Shown: positions 33,662-43,492, counted from the first letter of the stretch. The stretch: 52,770 bases of DNA from Opitutales bacterium (GCA_022824405.1 JAJDZZ010000049.1:1-52770), one strand, 5' to 3'. Notes: generated from the sequence alone by a model not told the origin. Translations and numbers: made by a program.

Positions 33662-34744
33662 ATGCCAATCAGGAATCGTCGGGGCAGCATTATTATATTC
33701 GTTATGGTCATGATAGCGTTGCTCAGCCTGTTGCTGGCCTCCTTTACGGAGCATATCATGCCGCACATTCGGATGTATGCCATGAAGGGGGCCGAGCGGG
33801 AGCTTCGAAGGGTGGCTTATTCCACTTTGGAAGTCAGCCTGGCTGTTATGGCGGCTTACGGAGAATACGACCAGGCCCTCTACGCCCCTACGCAGGGCTG
33901 GGGCGATCCCTTGGCCATTGCCGGCATCTCTTTTCCCGAGGTCGATTCCGTGACGGTGGAATTTGTCGATGAAACGGGAAAACTTCCCCTGTCCAGCCTC
34001 TACGGGGATGACATCCTCTTCCGGGCTATTCTCGAGACCCTGGGTTACGACGACTACACCGCTTCCGAATTGGTCGACAAACTGCAGGATTGGGTGGATG
34101 ATGACGACCTGGAAAGGGCCAACGGAGCTGAAAACGATTATTATTGGGATATGCCCATTCCCTATGAACCCCCCAATCAACCCCTCTATTCCATGAATGA
34201 ACTGGCTTTGATCGGAGGGTTCAATGAGCAGTTCTTCGAACTGGATGGACGACCCAACGAACTCTTTCTTTTCATGAACAGCTTGTTTTCCCCGGTAAAC
34301 GATTCCGAGGTGAATATAAATACCGCCGAGGCTACTCTCTTTTCCCTGGGGGAGGAGGGAATGACCTATGAACAACAGCCTTTCTGGGAGTATTTGGCTG
34401 GGGATGACGGTGTGCGCGGCACCGGCGACGACCGGTATTTCCAAAACCTCGGCGAGGTGCCGGAAACCATTCGGGCCGCCCTTCCCGGAATCAGGATTTC
34501 CAATCGCATTCGCTGGTTGAACCTTTACGTTACCGTGAAAAGCGGGCTGAATGTTTTCGAACTTCGCGCCCTGATCTCGGTCGGAGGGGAAATTCCACGT
34601 AACCAAAACACCGCTTACGACCGTTTTCAAAGAGAGGAGCCCGTCTTTGCGGTCGAGGATGCCAGCGAAAGGACCAGTCGAATAAACAGCCTTCAGTATC
34701 CCCTCGTTGTCGTAGAGGTTTTCGAAAATGAAATTGCGCTTTAA
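33662..34744 (+). CDS. gspK: type II secretion minor pseudopilin, GspK-like
   Basis: This 360-residue protein begins with RNRRGSIIIFVMVMIALLSL, the GspK-type hydrophobic helix with no Glu at position 5. A large domain follows with SSLYGDDILFRAILETLG, DKLQDWVDDDD and a VNINTAEATLFSL helix-hairpin-helix-like motif characteristic of GspK. TTG 33653 and GTG 33659 are alternative starts next to ATG 33662. Confidence 0.88.
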   Translation: MPIRNRRGSIIIFVMVMIALLSLLLASFTEHIMPHIRMYAMKGAERELRRVAYSTLEVSLAVMAAYGEYDQALYAPTQGWGDPLAIAGISFPEVDSVTVEFVDETGKLPLSSLYGDDILFRAILETLGYDDYTASELVDKLQDWVDDDDLERANGAENDYYWDMPIPYEPPNQPLYSMNELALIGGFNEQFFELDGRPNELFLFMNSLFSPVNDSEVNINTAEATLFSLGEEGMTYEQQPFWEYLAGDDGVRGTGDDRYFQNLGEVPETIRAALPGIRISNRIRWLNLYVTVKSGLNVFELRALISVGGEIPRNQNTAYDRFQREEPVFAVEDASERTSRINSLQYPLVVVEVFENEIAL

Positions 34745-34784
34745 CGGGGAAAGAAACTCCCTATTCTCGGCCTATTAATTGCTC

Positions 34785-36023
34785 ATGGCCAAACTTCCAC
34801 AGAGGATGCGACTACTTTTGGGAAACGAGGATCCGGTTGAACCCCATTTCGTTCCGGGGAATTGGTTTGTCAACCGGTCCTTACCCCTGCCCGAGGGTTT
34901 GAAAGGCGGCGAACTCCGGGAATATGTCGAGTTGACCGTGGAGGAACTGTCTCCCTTCAACGAGAAGCAATTGCACTGGGGCTACACCTGCTCCCGCGAA
35001 ACGGGCCGCTTGTTCGTTTATGCCGCCTTCGACCAAAAGCTGAAAACCCCCATGGCGGACACCGATTCCGCCGACTATGTTTTTCCCGATTTTGCCCAAA
35101 CCTTCGGCCTGACCTTCGATCGGCCCACCCTGATCTTTTTTCTTCATGAAGACAGGTTGAGCGGTGCGCTTTTCCCTGCCATGGATACGGTACCGCAAAG
35201 TGTGGTGGGTATCCAATTGGAAGGCGGGGAACCCGGGGATGATGTTTTGGTGGAAGCCAAAGACCGGATCATTTGGCGGATACGACAACAATTGGCCCTG
35301 TCCAGGGAGCCTACCCCGTCCGATCCCGTATGCGATTTTAAGGAGGTTGACATTCCGGATGCCGTATACGTGCGCAACCAGGATGCGGGGGACCGCCAGA
35401 ACCCTTCCGCTATCGAGTTGATTCCGCGGGACGGGGAGGCCGGGCCTCCTCGGAAAGTGCACTTGCCCTCCTCCAGTCGGTTGTGGGAGCGGGATATCCG
35501 GAAATCGGAGGCGAAGGAGTTGTTGATGAAAAAACAAAAATGGACCATGCGTCTTTGGCGGTGCAGTGTGGCGGCCATCTTTCTGTTTTTTCTACTGGGG
35601 CTTCTCGAGGGCGGATTGGCAGGGTTGAAGAAATGGCATGCCAAGGAATCTGAAGTGGCTTCCGAACTGAAGCCGATGGCCGAAGTAGTGGAACGCAAGG
35701 GGGACATGCTGGCCAAAATCAACATGATTACCACCAGCCAGTTGCTGCCCTTCGAAATGCTCGACGCCATCAACCGGGTGCGTCCGACCAATATCTACTT
35801 TACCCGGTTTATCGCGGAAAACAGCAATGCCTTGCAGATCGAGGCCATCAGCGCCAATTCGGGAGAAGTAAAGGGGTTTGAGGAGAGCCTCAAGGAACTC
35901 GAATTCCTTTCCGGCATCGAAATCAGCAATTTGCGCGACGCCAACAATCGATCGACTTTCAGGTTGCGGGTCGAATTCAAGCAAGGAGCACTGGAACCCC
36001 AAACCTTTTTAACCGAATTGTGA
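34785..36023 (+). CDS. type II secretion inner-membrane protein, GspL-like
   Basis: This 412-residue protein has a cytoplasmic N-terminal half resembling a degenerate actin-like GspL/PilM domain (GGELREYVELTVEELSPFNE). One transmembrane helix (VAAIFLFFLLGLLEGGLAG, about 265-283) and a periplasmic ferredoxin-like half (FEMLDAINRVRPTNIYFTRF) follow, similar to PilN/GspL. It would link the GspE ATPase to the pseudopilus platform. ATG 34785 is preferred to TTG 34779. The assignment depends strongly on operon position. Confidence 0.75.
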   Translation: MAKLPQRMRLLLGNEDPVEPHFVPGNWFVNRSLPLPEGLKGGELREYVELTVEELSPFNEKQLHWGYTCSRETGRLFVYAAFDQKLKTPMADTDSADYVFPDFAQTFGLTFDRPTLIFFLHEDRLSGALFPAMDTVPQSVVGIQLEGGEPGDDVLVEAKDRIIWRIRQQLALSREPTPSDPVCDFKEVDIPDAVYVRNQDAGDRQNPSAIELIPRDGEAGPPRKVHLPSSSRLWERDIRKSEAKELLMKKQKWTMRLWRCSVAAIFLFFLLGLLEGGLAGLKKWHAKESEVASELKPMAEVVERKGDMLAKINMITTSQLLPFEMLDAINRVRPTNIYFTRFIAENSNALQIEAISANSGEVKGFEESLKELEFLSGIEISNLRDANNRSTFRLRVEFKQGALEPQTFLTEL

Positions 36024-36562
36024 TCGCGTCGATAAAGAGGCTTTACAAAGTTACCACCACCCGGGAAAAGGTGTTGTTGTTTCTATTTCTGGGCGGGATA
36101 GGGTTCGTCTGGCTGGGGTCTACGGTTTCCCGCTACCGCCAAAGCGCCCAATCGCTTTCCCACGCCCGGCAACAAATCGGGAATGCGCTTCAGATACTTG
36201 ACACGGGGGATTACATCGAAGCTCAACTCATTGAAAAAACCACTCAATTCGACTCCGACAGAACCCTTTCCAGCACCGAGTTGGTGGGAAGGATTTCCGA
36301 AATAATCAGGCCATTGGAGTTGCAGTATTCCATTAACAGTCCGCGATCGGAAACCGGAACCCTCTTTACCTTTCACAATATCCGGTTGAACGTGAACAAA
36401 GCCGAATTTGAATCGGTCTTAAGACTGTCGGACAACCTGAAGCGATTGGTCCCCTACGTCACCCTGGATCGGGTTATCGTGACGGCCGACCGGGCCGATC
36501 AGAACCTCCTCAACGCCCAGTTCTTTATCTCCTCGGTCGAGATGACGGCCCCAACCCTATGA
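36020..36562 (+). CDS. type II secretion inner-membrane protein, GspM-like
   Basis: This 180-residue protein has a cytoplasmic start, one helix (KVLLFLFLGGIGFVWLGSTV), a coiled-coil-like stretch and a small periplasmic domain, the layout of GspM/PilO. It starts at GTG 36020 overlapping the previous stop and ends in an ATGA overlap with the secretin gene. The family name is inferred from topology and position. Confidence 0.72.
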   Translation: MIASIKRLYKVTTTREKVLLFLFLGGIGFVWLGSTVSRYRQSAQSLSHARQQIGNALQILDTGDYIEAQLIEKTTQFDSDRTLSSTELVGRISEIIRPLELQYSINSPRSETGTLFTFHNIRLNVNKAEFESVLRLSDNLKRLVPYVTLDRVIVTADRADQNLLNAQFFISSVEMTAPTL

Positions 36563-38619
36563 TCGCCCGCCTCCATCGATTTCGAGGAACCGCCCACCTC
36601 CGGCTCGGGAGAACCGGGCTCCTCATCTTCGCTTTTTTCGGCTTCATCTCCGTGTCCTTTCCCCGGCTCCAGGGGCAGGAGGAAGGATTCGCGCCGCTCA
36701 TCCTGCGAGGCGATTCGGTGGATTCGGTACTGGCGTTGCTGGAGAAGCTGACGGGCCGTTCCGTTATTCGCCCGCAGTCATTGCCCAATCCAGGGTTCAA
36801 TTTTACCAGTCAGCGTTCCATGAGCGTGGAGGAACGGATCGAGGCGCTGGAAAGCCTTCTGTCCCTCAACGGGGTAGCGATCATCGAACAGGGCGATCTG
36901 TTTCTCAGGGTGGTTCCCGTCGCTTCCATAACGGGGCGAACCCCTACTTTCCTGGAGGGGGATCTCACGGGTCTGCCCGAAACCGGGGGAATCTTCACCA
37001 AAGTCTTTTCCCTGAATTTCCTCACATCCGCGGAATTTCAACCGTTGGTCCAACCGTTTCTCAGCCCGGGAATCGGACAGATATTTCTTTTTGAAAAAGC
37101 CAATACCGTTCTGGTCAGCGACACCTTGATCAACCTGCAGCGAATCGATAAGATTCTCCAGCAGGTGGACCAGCCCTCCAACCCCAATGTGATCGTAAAA
37201 TTCTATGAGATCGAGAACGCCATCGCATCCGAGGTGGTGGCGCAGGTGGAATCCATTATTACCTCGGGTTATTCCAAATACCTGAATCCAAACTCCACCA
37301 TCCAGGCCGATGACCGCACCAACCAGATCATCCTGGTCACTCACCCCAGCAACTTGCCGGTGATCGAGCAGTTTATCCAGGAGATCGATTCGGATAAGGG
37401 CCTTTCCATTTTTAACGAGGTCGTCCCGTTGCGCCACGGTGACGCGGCCGAAATTACCGGGATTCTGAATGAGATAATTTCCGGCCAGGAGGACGACGAC
37501 GGTCCGGAAGTCCAACAGAGAACCAGGGCCCAGGCTGGCGCCGCCCAGGGCCAGCCGGCTCAGGCCCAACCGACTCCCAGTGTGACGGTTCGGGGCGCTT
37601 CCCGCGCCGGAGGGGATGACTATGGGCTGCAATTCAGCGACAAGTTGACCATCGTAGCCGACGAACGCAGCAACTCCCTTATCGTGACGGGAACCAAGCG
37701 GGATATCGAGCAGGCCAAACAGTTGATTGAGAAGATCGACGTGTTGTTGCCCCAAGTCCGGATCGACGTCGTCATAGCGGAGGTCAGTCTCAACAGCAGT
37801 GATGATTCCGGTATCAAAGCCTTTGGATTCAACTATGCCGGTGACTGGGATCAAAGTTATATCACCGGTATCAGCAGCGGCCGAGTCAGCCTTACGCCCT
37901 TTGGGGAAAACACCGGCATATCCCCCTCTCGTCTTTCCATGAACATGGTCTTCAACATCGCCAAGACCAATAATAATATCCGCCTCATCAGCGTTCCCAC
38001 CATTGTGACGACTCACAACAAGGAGGCTTTGATCATAGTCGGGGAGTCCCGTCCCATCATTACCGGTTCCCAGTCGGACATTACGGGAGGAACCTTCACC
38101 AGAAGCACCGTTCAATACCGCGACATTGGAATTGAATTGACCGTGACCCCTCTGATCGGCTCAGACGGCTCCATCCAAATGCAAATCGACCAGACGGTGG
38201 ACAACCTGGGGGGTAGCGTGGAAATCGACGGCAACGAACAACCCATCATCACGCGGAGGCAAGCCACTTCCTTCCTGACGGTATCGGACGGGGAATTGAT
38301 TACCCTGGCCGGCTTTCAGGACGCCTTCACCGATGAAAGTGAGAATCGGGTGGGGATCCTGGGGGAAATTCCCATACTGAACCTGCTTTTCCAACCCCGG
38401 TCGGAAACCAACCGGCAACAGGAACTCGTCTTTTTCATTCGGCCGAAAATCTTGAGAACTTCGGGCGAGGCCTATGACGATGCCCTGGAAAAAGCGGAAA
38501 ATTTTGGCGATGCGGAATTGATCGGCAAAGCGCTCAGGGGAGATGTCCAACTGATCGAGCCATCCGGGAACGATTCCGGAACGTTCGAGGACCTGGAAGA
38601 AGGGGATTTTGAGGAATGA
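36559..38619 (+). CDS. gspD: type II secretion secretin GspD
   Basis: This 686-residue protein forms the outer-membrane channel of the T2SS. A signal peptide or anchor near residues 15-40 is followed by N0 (DSVLALLEKLTGRSVIRPQS) and N1-N3 repeats (NVIVKFYEIENAIASEVV, DDRTNQIILVTHPSNLPVIEQFI, DERSNSLIVTGTKRDIEQAK). The secretin domain follows (SVPTIVTTHNKEALIIVGE, RDIGIELTVTPLIG, ELITLAGF, GEIPILNLLF). A Gln/Ala/Pro-rich insert (about residues 320-350) separates two N domains. The C-terminus is acidic. Confidence 0.96.
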   Translation: MIARLHRFRGTAHLRLGRTGLLIFAFFGFISVSFPRLQGQEEGFAPLILRGDSVDSVLALLEKLTGRSVIRPQSLPNPGFNFTSQRSMSVEERIEALESLLSLNGVAIIEQGDLFLRVVPVASITGRTPTFLEGDLTGLPETGGIFTKVFSLNFLTSAEFQPLVQPFLSPGIGQIFLFEKANTVLVSDTLINLQRIDKILQQVDQPSNPNVIVKFYEIENAIASEVVAQVESIITSGYSKYLNPNSTIQADDRTNQIILVTHPSNLPVIEQFIQEIDSDKGLSIFNEVVPLRHGDAAEITGILNEIISGQEDDDGPEVQQRTRAQAGAAQGQPAQAQPTPSVTVRGASRAGGDDYGLQFSDKLTIVADERSNSLIVTGTKRDIEQAKQLIEKIDVLLPQVRIDVVIAEVSLNSSDDSGIKAFGFNYAGDWDQSYITGISSGRVSLTPFGENTGISPSRLSMNMVFNIAKTNNNIRLISVPTIVTTHNKEALIIVGESRPIITGSQSDITGGTFTRSTVQYRDIGIELTVTPLIGSDGSIQMQIDQTVDNLGGSVEIDGNEQPIITRRQATSFLTVSDGELITLAGFQDAFTDESENRVGILGEIPILNLLFQPRSETNRQQELVFFIRPKILRTSGEAYDDALEKAENFGDAELIGKALRGDVQLIEPSGNDSGTFEDLEEGDFEE

Positions 38620-39251
38620 AACATTGGATTGTGTTCTGGACCACGGTTCTGGTTCCCCTTCTGTCCCAGGGACAAGGGACGGTTTCCCTGTTGGAAAATT
38701 CTCCCTTTCTGCCCCCGGTCAAGCCAGGGGCGGGAAATGCGGACGAATCGGAAACTACCTCCTTGGCCCTCCTGCAGTTGCGGGGCATTACCTCCATTGG
38801 AGGAGAATATATTTTTAGCATCTACGATCCCTCCACTCGCCAAAGCAAATGGATCGGACAAGGGGTGCAGGAGGATGGATTGATCATCAGGGATTATAAT
38901 CCGGATGGCAACACGGTGATCATACACTCCGAACCCGATAACCTGTCCCACCAGCTTCAATTGAATGAATACGCCAAGCCAACCGCGGCCAGCGCTCCCA
39001 AGGCTCCCACGACGCCGACCGGGACCACCCAACCCACCACCCCTGCCAGTACTACCAGCGGCGGAACGGCCTCCCGGGCAACTCGGACCGTCGATACCAG
39101 CAGACCTTCGCGCCGCAACCTGGAAATTCTGAGAGAACGCCGACAGGCCCTGGCCGACCAATTGCGCCAACAATCCACCCCTGGTTCCGGATCGTCCAAT
39201 AGTTCCCAGGGACGCGGGACGAGCCAGCCTTCCAACCGGTCCAATCGCTAA
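38616..39251 (+). CDS. periplasmic T2SS-associated protein, minimal GspC/PilP-like
   Basis: This 211-residue protein has a signal peptide (MKHWIVFWTTVLVPLLSQGQ). A small beta-rich region (ALLQLRGITSIGGEYIFSIYD, SKWIGQGVQEDGLIIRDYN) recalls the homology region of GspC or PilP, with an advancing-strand pattern ending in a surface-linking segment. A Thr/Pro/Ser-rich tail ends in basic repeats (RRNLEILRERRQALADQLRQ). Its start overlaps gspD and it precedes gspE. The GspC role, connecting the inner-membrane platform to the secretin, is inferred. Confidence 0.65.
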   Translation: MKHWIVFWTTVLVPLLSQGQGTVSLLENSPFLPPVKPGAGNADESETTSLALLQLRGITSIGGEYIFSIYDPSTRQSKWIGQGVQEDGLIIRDYNPDGNTVIIHSEPDNLSHQLQLNEYAKPTAASAPKAPTTPTGTTQPTTPASTTSGGTASRATRTVDTSRPSRRNLEILRERRQALADQLRQQSTPGSGSSNSSQGRGTSQPSNRSNR

Positions 39252-39266
39252 TTCCCTCCTCCCACC

Positions 39267-40970
39267 ATGGTCAGCGCCACCTTCGATCCGCTCCAGTTGA
39301 TAGGCAATTTTTCCGAGGCGGACCGGGTCCGTGTATTGGCGTCTCACCGCAAGGAGCGCCTGCAATTGATGGCCCAATTCATAGGCTGCGATCTGGAGGA
39401 GGCCCTTTCGCGGGTGTCGCGTGAATCGGGCTATGCCATAGAGGAGAGGCCGCAGTTCAACCCCGAGCAGGTTCGGGAAATGCCGGTCCGTATTATCCAC
39501 GAGTACCATTGCCTGCCCATGGGGAGTGAGGGAAACGAGTGGATTCTCGGAACCGTCTGGCCCCCGGACGGCCTGATGGATGATTGGATTTTTTCCACCC
39601 TTGGCCGGGAAGTTACCTGGAAACTGGTTCATCCCGAGTTGGCCAACCGGTTCATCACCGAATTTTTCGGGGTGGGTTCCGAGAGCTTCGAGGAGGAGGA
39701 AGCCGAGCTATTGGAAAACCAGGTGGAGGTGGACGAAGAAGATGAGGATGCCGCCATTATCCGGTTCGTGAATGAAATCATTCATCAGGCCGTCCAGGAT
39801 TCGGCCACCGATATCCACATCGAACCCCAGGCCGAAGTCCTGCGTATCCGCTACCGGGTGGATGGAGGCCTCGTATCCATACCCGTTCCCGATAACCTCC
39901 GACGCTATCAGGAGGCCGTAATATCCCGCATGAAAATTATGGCCAAACTCAATATTTCAGAACGCAGGCGCCCCCAGGATGGCCGCATCACCTACAAGTC
40001 TGGCGACAGTGAACTCGATATTCGCCTCTCTACCGTACCAACCCTCCACGGTGAAAGTGTCAGTTTGCGCCTTTTGAACAAAAAATCCAAACCGCTCACT
40101 TTTGTTGAATTGGGGCTTCCCGAGGAAGATCGGGCCGTTGTCGATGAGGTTCTGGGATTGCCCCATGGCATCGTCTTGGTGACCGGACCGACCGGGGCGG
40201 GAAAATCCACTTCCCTCAATGCATTTATCCGGGAGGTCAACTCATCGGACAAGCGGGTAATCACCATTGAAGATCCGGTAGAATACGAAGTGGAGGGGGT
40301 AAATCAGATTCAGGTAAACAACGAAATCGACTTCGGGTTTCCCCAAGCCTTGCGGCACGTCCTGCGGCAGGACCCCGATATTATCATGGTGGGAGAGATG
40401 AGGGATACGGAGACCGCCGAAATCGGTATCCAGGCTTCTCTTACCGGACACCTGGTATTCAGCACTCTTCATACCAACGACGCCCCCGGCGCCTTGACCC
40501 GTTTGATCGATATGGGCATCGAACCCTTTCTCATCGCCTCGGCCATTGAAATGGTAATCGCCCAGCGCCTGGTGCGAAGACTGTGTCCGGTTTGCGCCCA
40601 ACCTCACCCCGTCACCCGGGAGGAACTCATGGAAACCATGCAAAGCTTGCGCTTGCCTCCCTCCAGGGCCGATGGCGTGACCGGTCTGTTCCGCCCCCAA
40701 GGCTGCGGCCAGTGCCGCGGTACCGGGTATTCGGGGCGCATCGGGATCTTCGAAATTCTCCGGGTCGACGACAACCTGCACGACTTGATTGTGGACCGCG
40801 CTTCCTCCCGCGAAATTCGGCGCAAAGCGTCCCAACACGGAATGAAAGCCCTGAAGGATTCCGCCTGGAATCTGGTGCGGAATGGGACGACCTCCCTGGA
40901 AGAAATCTTCCGCGTCATCGAATTGGAGGGCTCTTCAGAAAATTCCAAATCCCGGTCGCCGGATGGCTGA
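39267..40970 (+). CDS. gspE: type II secretion ATPase GspE
   Basis: This 567-residue cytoplasmic ATPase powers pseudopilus assembly. The N-terminal GspE-N domain is followed by the catalytic core: DSATDIHIEPQ, Walker A GPTGAGKST (about 306-314), the Asp box ITIEDPVEYEVEGVNQIQV, Walker B-like DPDIIMVGEMRDTETAEI and the His box TGHLVFSTLHTND. A zinc-binding four-cysteine motif (CPVC then CGQC) is present. The last codons overlap gspF. Confidence 0.97.
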   Translation: MVSATFDPLQLIGNFSEADRVRVLASHRKERLQLMAQFIGCDLEEALSRVSRESGYAIEERPQFNPEQVREMPVRIIHEYHCLPMGSEGNEWILGTVWPPDGLMDDWIFSTLGREVTWKLVHPELANRFITEFFGVGSESFEEEEAELLENQVEVDEEDEDAAIIRFVNEIIHQAVQDSATDIHIEPQAEVLRIRYRVDGGLVSIPVPDNLRRYQEAVISRMKIMAKLNISERRRPQDGRITYKSGDSELDIRLSTVPTLHGESVSLRLLNKKSKPLTFVELGLPEEDRAVVDEVLGLPHGIVLVTGPTGAGKSTSLNAFIREVNSSDKRVITIEDPVEYEVEGVNQIQVNNEIDFGFPQALRHVLRQDPDIIMVGEMRDTETAEIGIQASLTGHLVFSTLHTNDAPGALTRLIDMGIEPFLIASAIEMVIAQRLVRRLCPVCAQPHPVTREELMETMQSLRLPPSRADGVTGLFRPQGCGQCRGTGYSGRIGIFEILRVDDNLHDLIVDRASSREIRRKASQHGMKALKDSAWNLVRNGTTSLEEIFRVIELEGSSENSKSRSPDG

Positions 40971-42219
40971 TTTCTCCTATTCGGCGCGGGATGCCGCCGG
41001 AACCCTTGTTTCCAGCCAATTAACCGCAGCGGACCGCAAAGAAGCCCTTAGGAAAATTCGCAGTCGCGGCTTGACCCCCATTAAGGTTTCCGAGGGCGCC
41101 TTCCCGAACGATAAAGGCGGTAAAGGGGGAAATTCCATCGCGGCACTGATTAAATCCCGCCGCAAGTCGCCCAAAGCCGCAAAAGTCGGTCGGCGTCACG
41201 TGTTGCCCTTCCTGAAAAATTTTCAGGAATTGTATAAAAGCGGTCTTCCCATTGCCGAAGCTCTTCGCATTCTCCACAATCGCATCAAGGACCCGGCCCA
41301 GCACGCCATCAACAAGCGCTTGCTCAGAAGCGTTCAGGAGGGCCGTTCCTTTTCCGATGCCCTGGCCGAATTTGGTCCTGTTTTTGAGCCTTCTACCATA
41401 AATTTGATCGGGGCGGGAGAGGTGACGGGCAGTCTTCACGAGGTGTTGGGACGGCTCATTCAATACAGGGAAAACCAACGGGAAATGCGCTCCAAGGTGA
41501 TCACTTCCCTGGTCTATCCCGGTATCATTCTCCTCGTCGCCTTTGGTGTCGTCCTGTTTTTCCTTTTCGTCCTCATGCCCCGATTGCAGAGCCTCTTCGA
41601 TTCCCTGGGAGGACAGTTGCCGTTCATCACCCAAGCCCTGATCGGCACTGCCGATTTTCTCCTCTATTACGGTCCCTTTATACTGGCCGGAATCGGAGTT
41701 ATAGCGGTCGGTTCCTGGAGGTGGTATAAGACGAGCAGAGGGCGTCTACTGCTGGACCGCTTCTTTTTGCGCCTTCCCCTGGTGGGAAACATGATCATTT
41801 TTGCCGAAACCACCCGCATCACCCAGACCCTCGGACTCCTGCTGGAAAATGGAGTAACAACGGTGGAATCCTTCAAGTTGACCGAACGCACCATTGGAAA
41901 CGCGGCCGTTGCCCTGGCCTTCAAGGAGGTGCGGCAAAAAGTTTTGGAAGGGGTGGCGGTTTCCAAGGCATTGGAGAGCATGGCCCTGATGCCGGACATC
42001 ATGATCGATTTGATTTCCGTGGGGGAAAACACCGGCAACCTGGTGCCCAGTTTTTACGAAGTCTCCAAAATTTTTCAGAAGAAACTCGCCCTGGGGTTGT
42101 CCGCCCTGAGCGGGGTCATTTCCCTGGGGGCGCTGTTTTTCGCCTTTCTATTTGTGGCCATGGTGGTATTTGGCATTGTCGCCGCCGTCTTTTCCGTGAG
42201 TTCCAGCCTGGGACAATAA
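40963..42219 (+). CDS. gspF: type II secretion platform protein GspF
   Basis: This 418-residue inner-membrane protein is the pseudopilus assembly platform. It contains two repeats of the T2SSF domain (FLKNFQELYKSGLPIAEALRI and FAETTRITQTLGLLLENGVT, each with the family Gly/Glu pattern) and three or four hydrophobic helices. ATG 40963 overlaps the gspE stop. It is the last recognised secretion gene; the prepilin peptidase GspO is not encoded nearby. Confidence 0.96.
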   Translation: MADFSYSARDAAGTLVSSQLTAADRKEALRKIRSRGLTPIKVSEGAFPNDKGGKGGNSIAALIKSRRKSPKAAKVGRRHVLPFLKNFQELYKSGLPIAEALRILHNRIKDPAQHAINKRLLRSVQEGRSFSDALAEFGPVFEPSTINLIGAGEVTGSLHEVLGRLIQYRENQREMRSKVITSLVYPGIILLVAFGVVLFFLFVLMPRLQSLFDSLGGQLPFITQALIGTADFLLYYGPFILAGIGVIAVGSWRWYKTSRGRLLLDRFFLRLPLVGNMIIFAETTRITQTLGLLLENGVTTVESFKLTERTIGNAAVALAFKEVRQKVLEGVAVSKALESMALMPDIMIDLISVGENTGNLVPSFYEVSKIFQKKLALGLSALSGVISLGALFFAFLFVAMVVFGIVAAVFSVSSSLGQ

Positions 42220-42233
42220 CTCCTTTTCAACAG

Positions 42234-43436
42234 ATGCCTTTTTTTTCGAAGAATAAAGGTGGTTTCGAGAGTTCGCTCAAGAAGCGGATAGTAGCCGATG
42301 ACATCACCCGCCTGCGGTTGAAATACGATTTGTGGTATCAGTCCTTCGACCGGCAGGAAGGCAACAAGGTCTGGCTCGATGGACGTGAACTCCTGATGCT
42401 GTCCAGCAACGATTACCTGGGGCTGGCCTATGATCCGAGGGTCAGGGAAGCGGCGCGGGATGCCTTGATGGAATGGGGCACCAGTTCAACCGGATCCCGG
42501 ATTTCCAACGGAAGCCGCCGTTACCACTCCGAACTGGAAGAACAATTGGCCGAATTTTTGGGTAAGGAAGCCTGTCATATCCATTCGGCCGGATACCTCT
42601 CCTGTCTGGCCTCCGCCTCCGCTTTTGTGGGCAAGGGCGATGTCATACTGGTCGATCGAAATGTGCATTCCAGTTTGTGGGACGGAATCCGCCTGTCCAT
42701 GGCATCGATTGAAAGGTTTTTCCACAACGATCCGGCCGATTTGGAAAATGTGTTGTCCTACGTGGACGCGCATCGCAAGAAGATGCTGGTGGTGGAAGGG
42801 GTTTATTCCATGGAAGGCCACCTCAGTCCGTTGCGAAAATGGGTGAAAATCGCTTCCGAACACGATTGCTTCATCTTGTTGGACGACGCCCATGGTTTCG
42901 GGGTCATGGGGGAACAAGGCCGGGGTACGGCCCATCACTTCGGCGTGGAGGATCAAATCGACGTCATATGCGGTAGTTTTTCCAAATCCCTGGCCAGCAC
43001 CGGTGGATTTATCGCGGCGGACCGCTCCGTCATCGAGTATCTGAGAACCTATTCCAAACAAACCATATTCAGCGCTGCCTTGAGTCCTTCCCAAGCCTCC
43101 GCCGCGGCCAAGGCGCTGGAAATTCAACGGCAGGAGCCGGAGCATTTGCAGCGCTTATGGGAAAATACCCGCCGATACCTGGATTTCCTGGAAAGCTTGA
43201 ACCTCGACTACTGGCAAAGCCAGACCCCCGCCGTCCCCATCCTGGTCGGAAGCAAGGAAAAGGCCTATTTTTTTCAACAACGGCTCATGGAGAGGGGGGT
43301 CTATGCAAATCTGGTCCTTCCCCCGGCTGTTCCACCGGGGAAGGACCTCATCCGAACGGCCATTTCAGCCAGCTTTACAGCAGAGGACATGGACCGCATA
43401 GAGGACGCCATAGCTTATGCCGCCAAGGCTCGGTGA
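42234..43436 (+). CDS. alpha-oxoamine synthase family PLP enzyme (AONS/KBL-like)
   Basis: This 400-residue fold-type I PLP enzyme joins an amino acid to an acyl-CoA with loss of CO2. Typical motifs are LMLSSNDYLGLA, GTSSTGSRISNGSRRYHSELE, LLDDAHGFGVMGEQGRGTAHHF and the PLP lysine in GSFSKSLASTGGF. It could be 8-amino-7-oxononanoate synthase, 2-amino-3-ketobutyrate ligase or a sphingoid-base-like synthase; no biotin gene lies next to it. It begins 15 nt after gspF and may be read through from the secretion operon. Confidence 0.9.
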   Translation: MPFFSKNKGGFESSLKKRIVADDITRLRLKYDLWYQSFDRQEGNKVWLDGRELLMLSSNDYLGLAYDPRVREAARDALMEWGTSSTGSRISNGSRRYHSELEEQLAEFLGKEACHIHSAGYLSCLASASAFVGKGDVILVDRNVHSSLWDGIRLSMASIERFFHNDPADLENVLSYVDAHRKKMLVVEGVYSMEGHLSPLRKWVKIASEHDCFILLDDAHGFGVMGEQGRGTAHHFGVEDQIDVICGSFSKSLASTGGFIAADRSVIEYLRTYSKQTIFSAALSPSQASAAAKALEIQRQEPEHLQRLWENTRRYLDFLESLNLDYWQSQTPAVPILVGSKEKAYFFQQRLMERGVYANLVLPPAVPPGKDLIRTAISASFTAEDMDRIEDAIAYAAKAR

Positions 43437-43492
43437 GGGATCAGTCGTTAAATTTTGACATGTCCTCGGGTTGAAAATTTATAACTGACCCC
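43437..43492. repeat. REP-like imperfect inverted repeat
   Basis: GGGATCAGTCGTTAAATTTT (arm from 43437) pairs imperfectly with the arm ending in ATAACTGACCCC (43470-43492), 16 of 23 positions, around a 10-nt loop. It begins right after the upstream stop codon and fills most of the 114-nt gap. It may be an interspersed palindrome and/or terminator. Confidence 0.5.
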
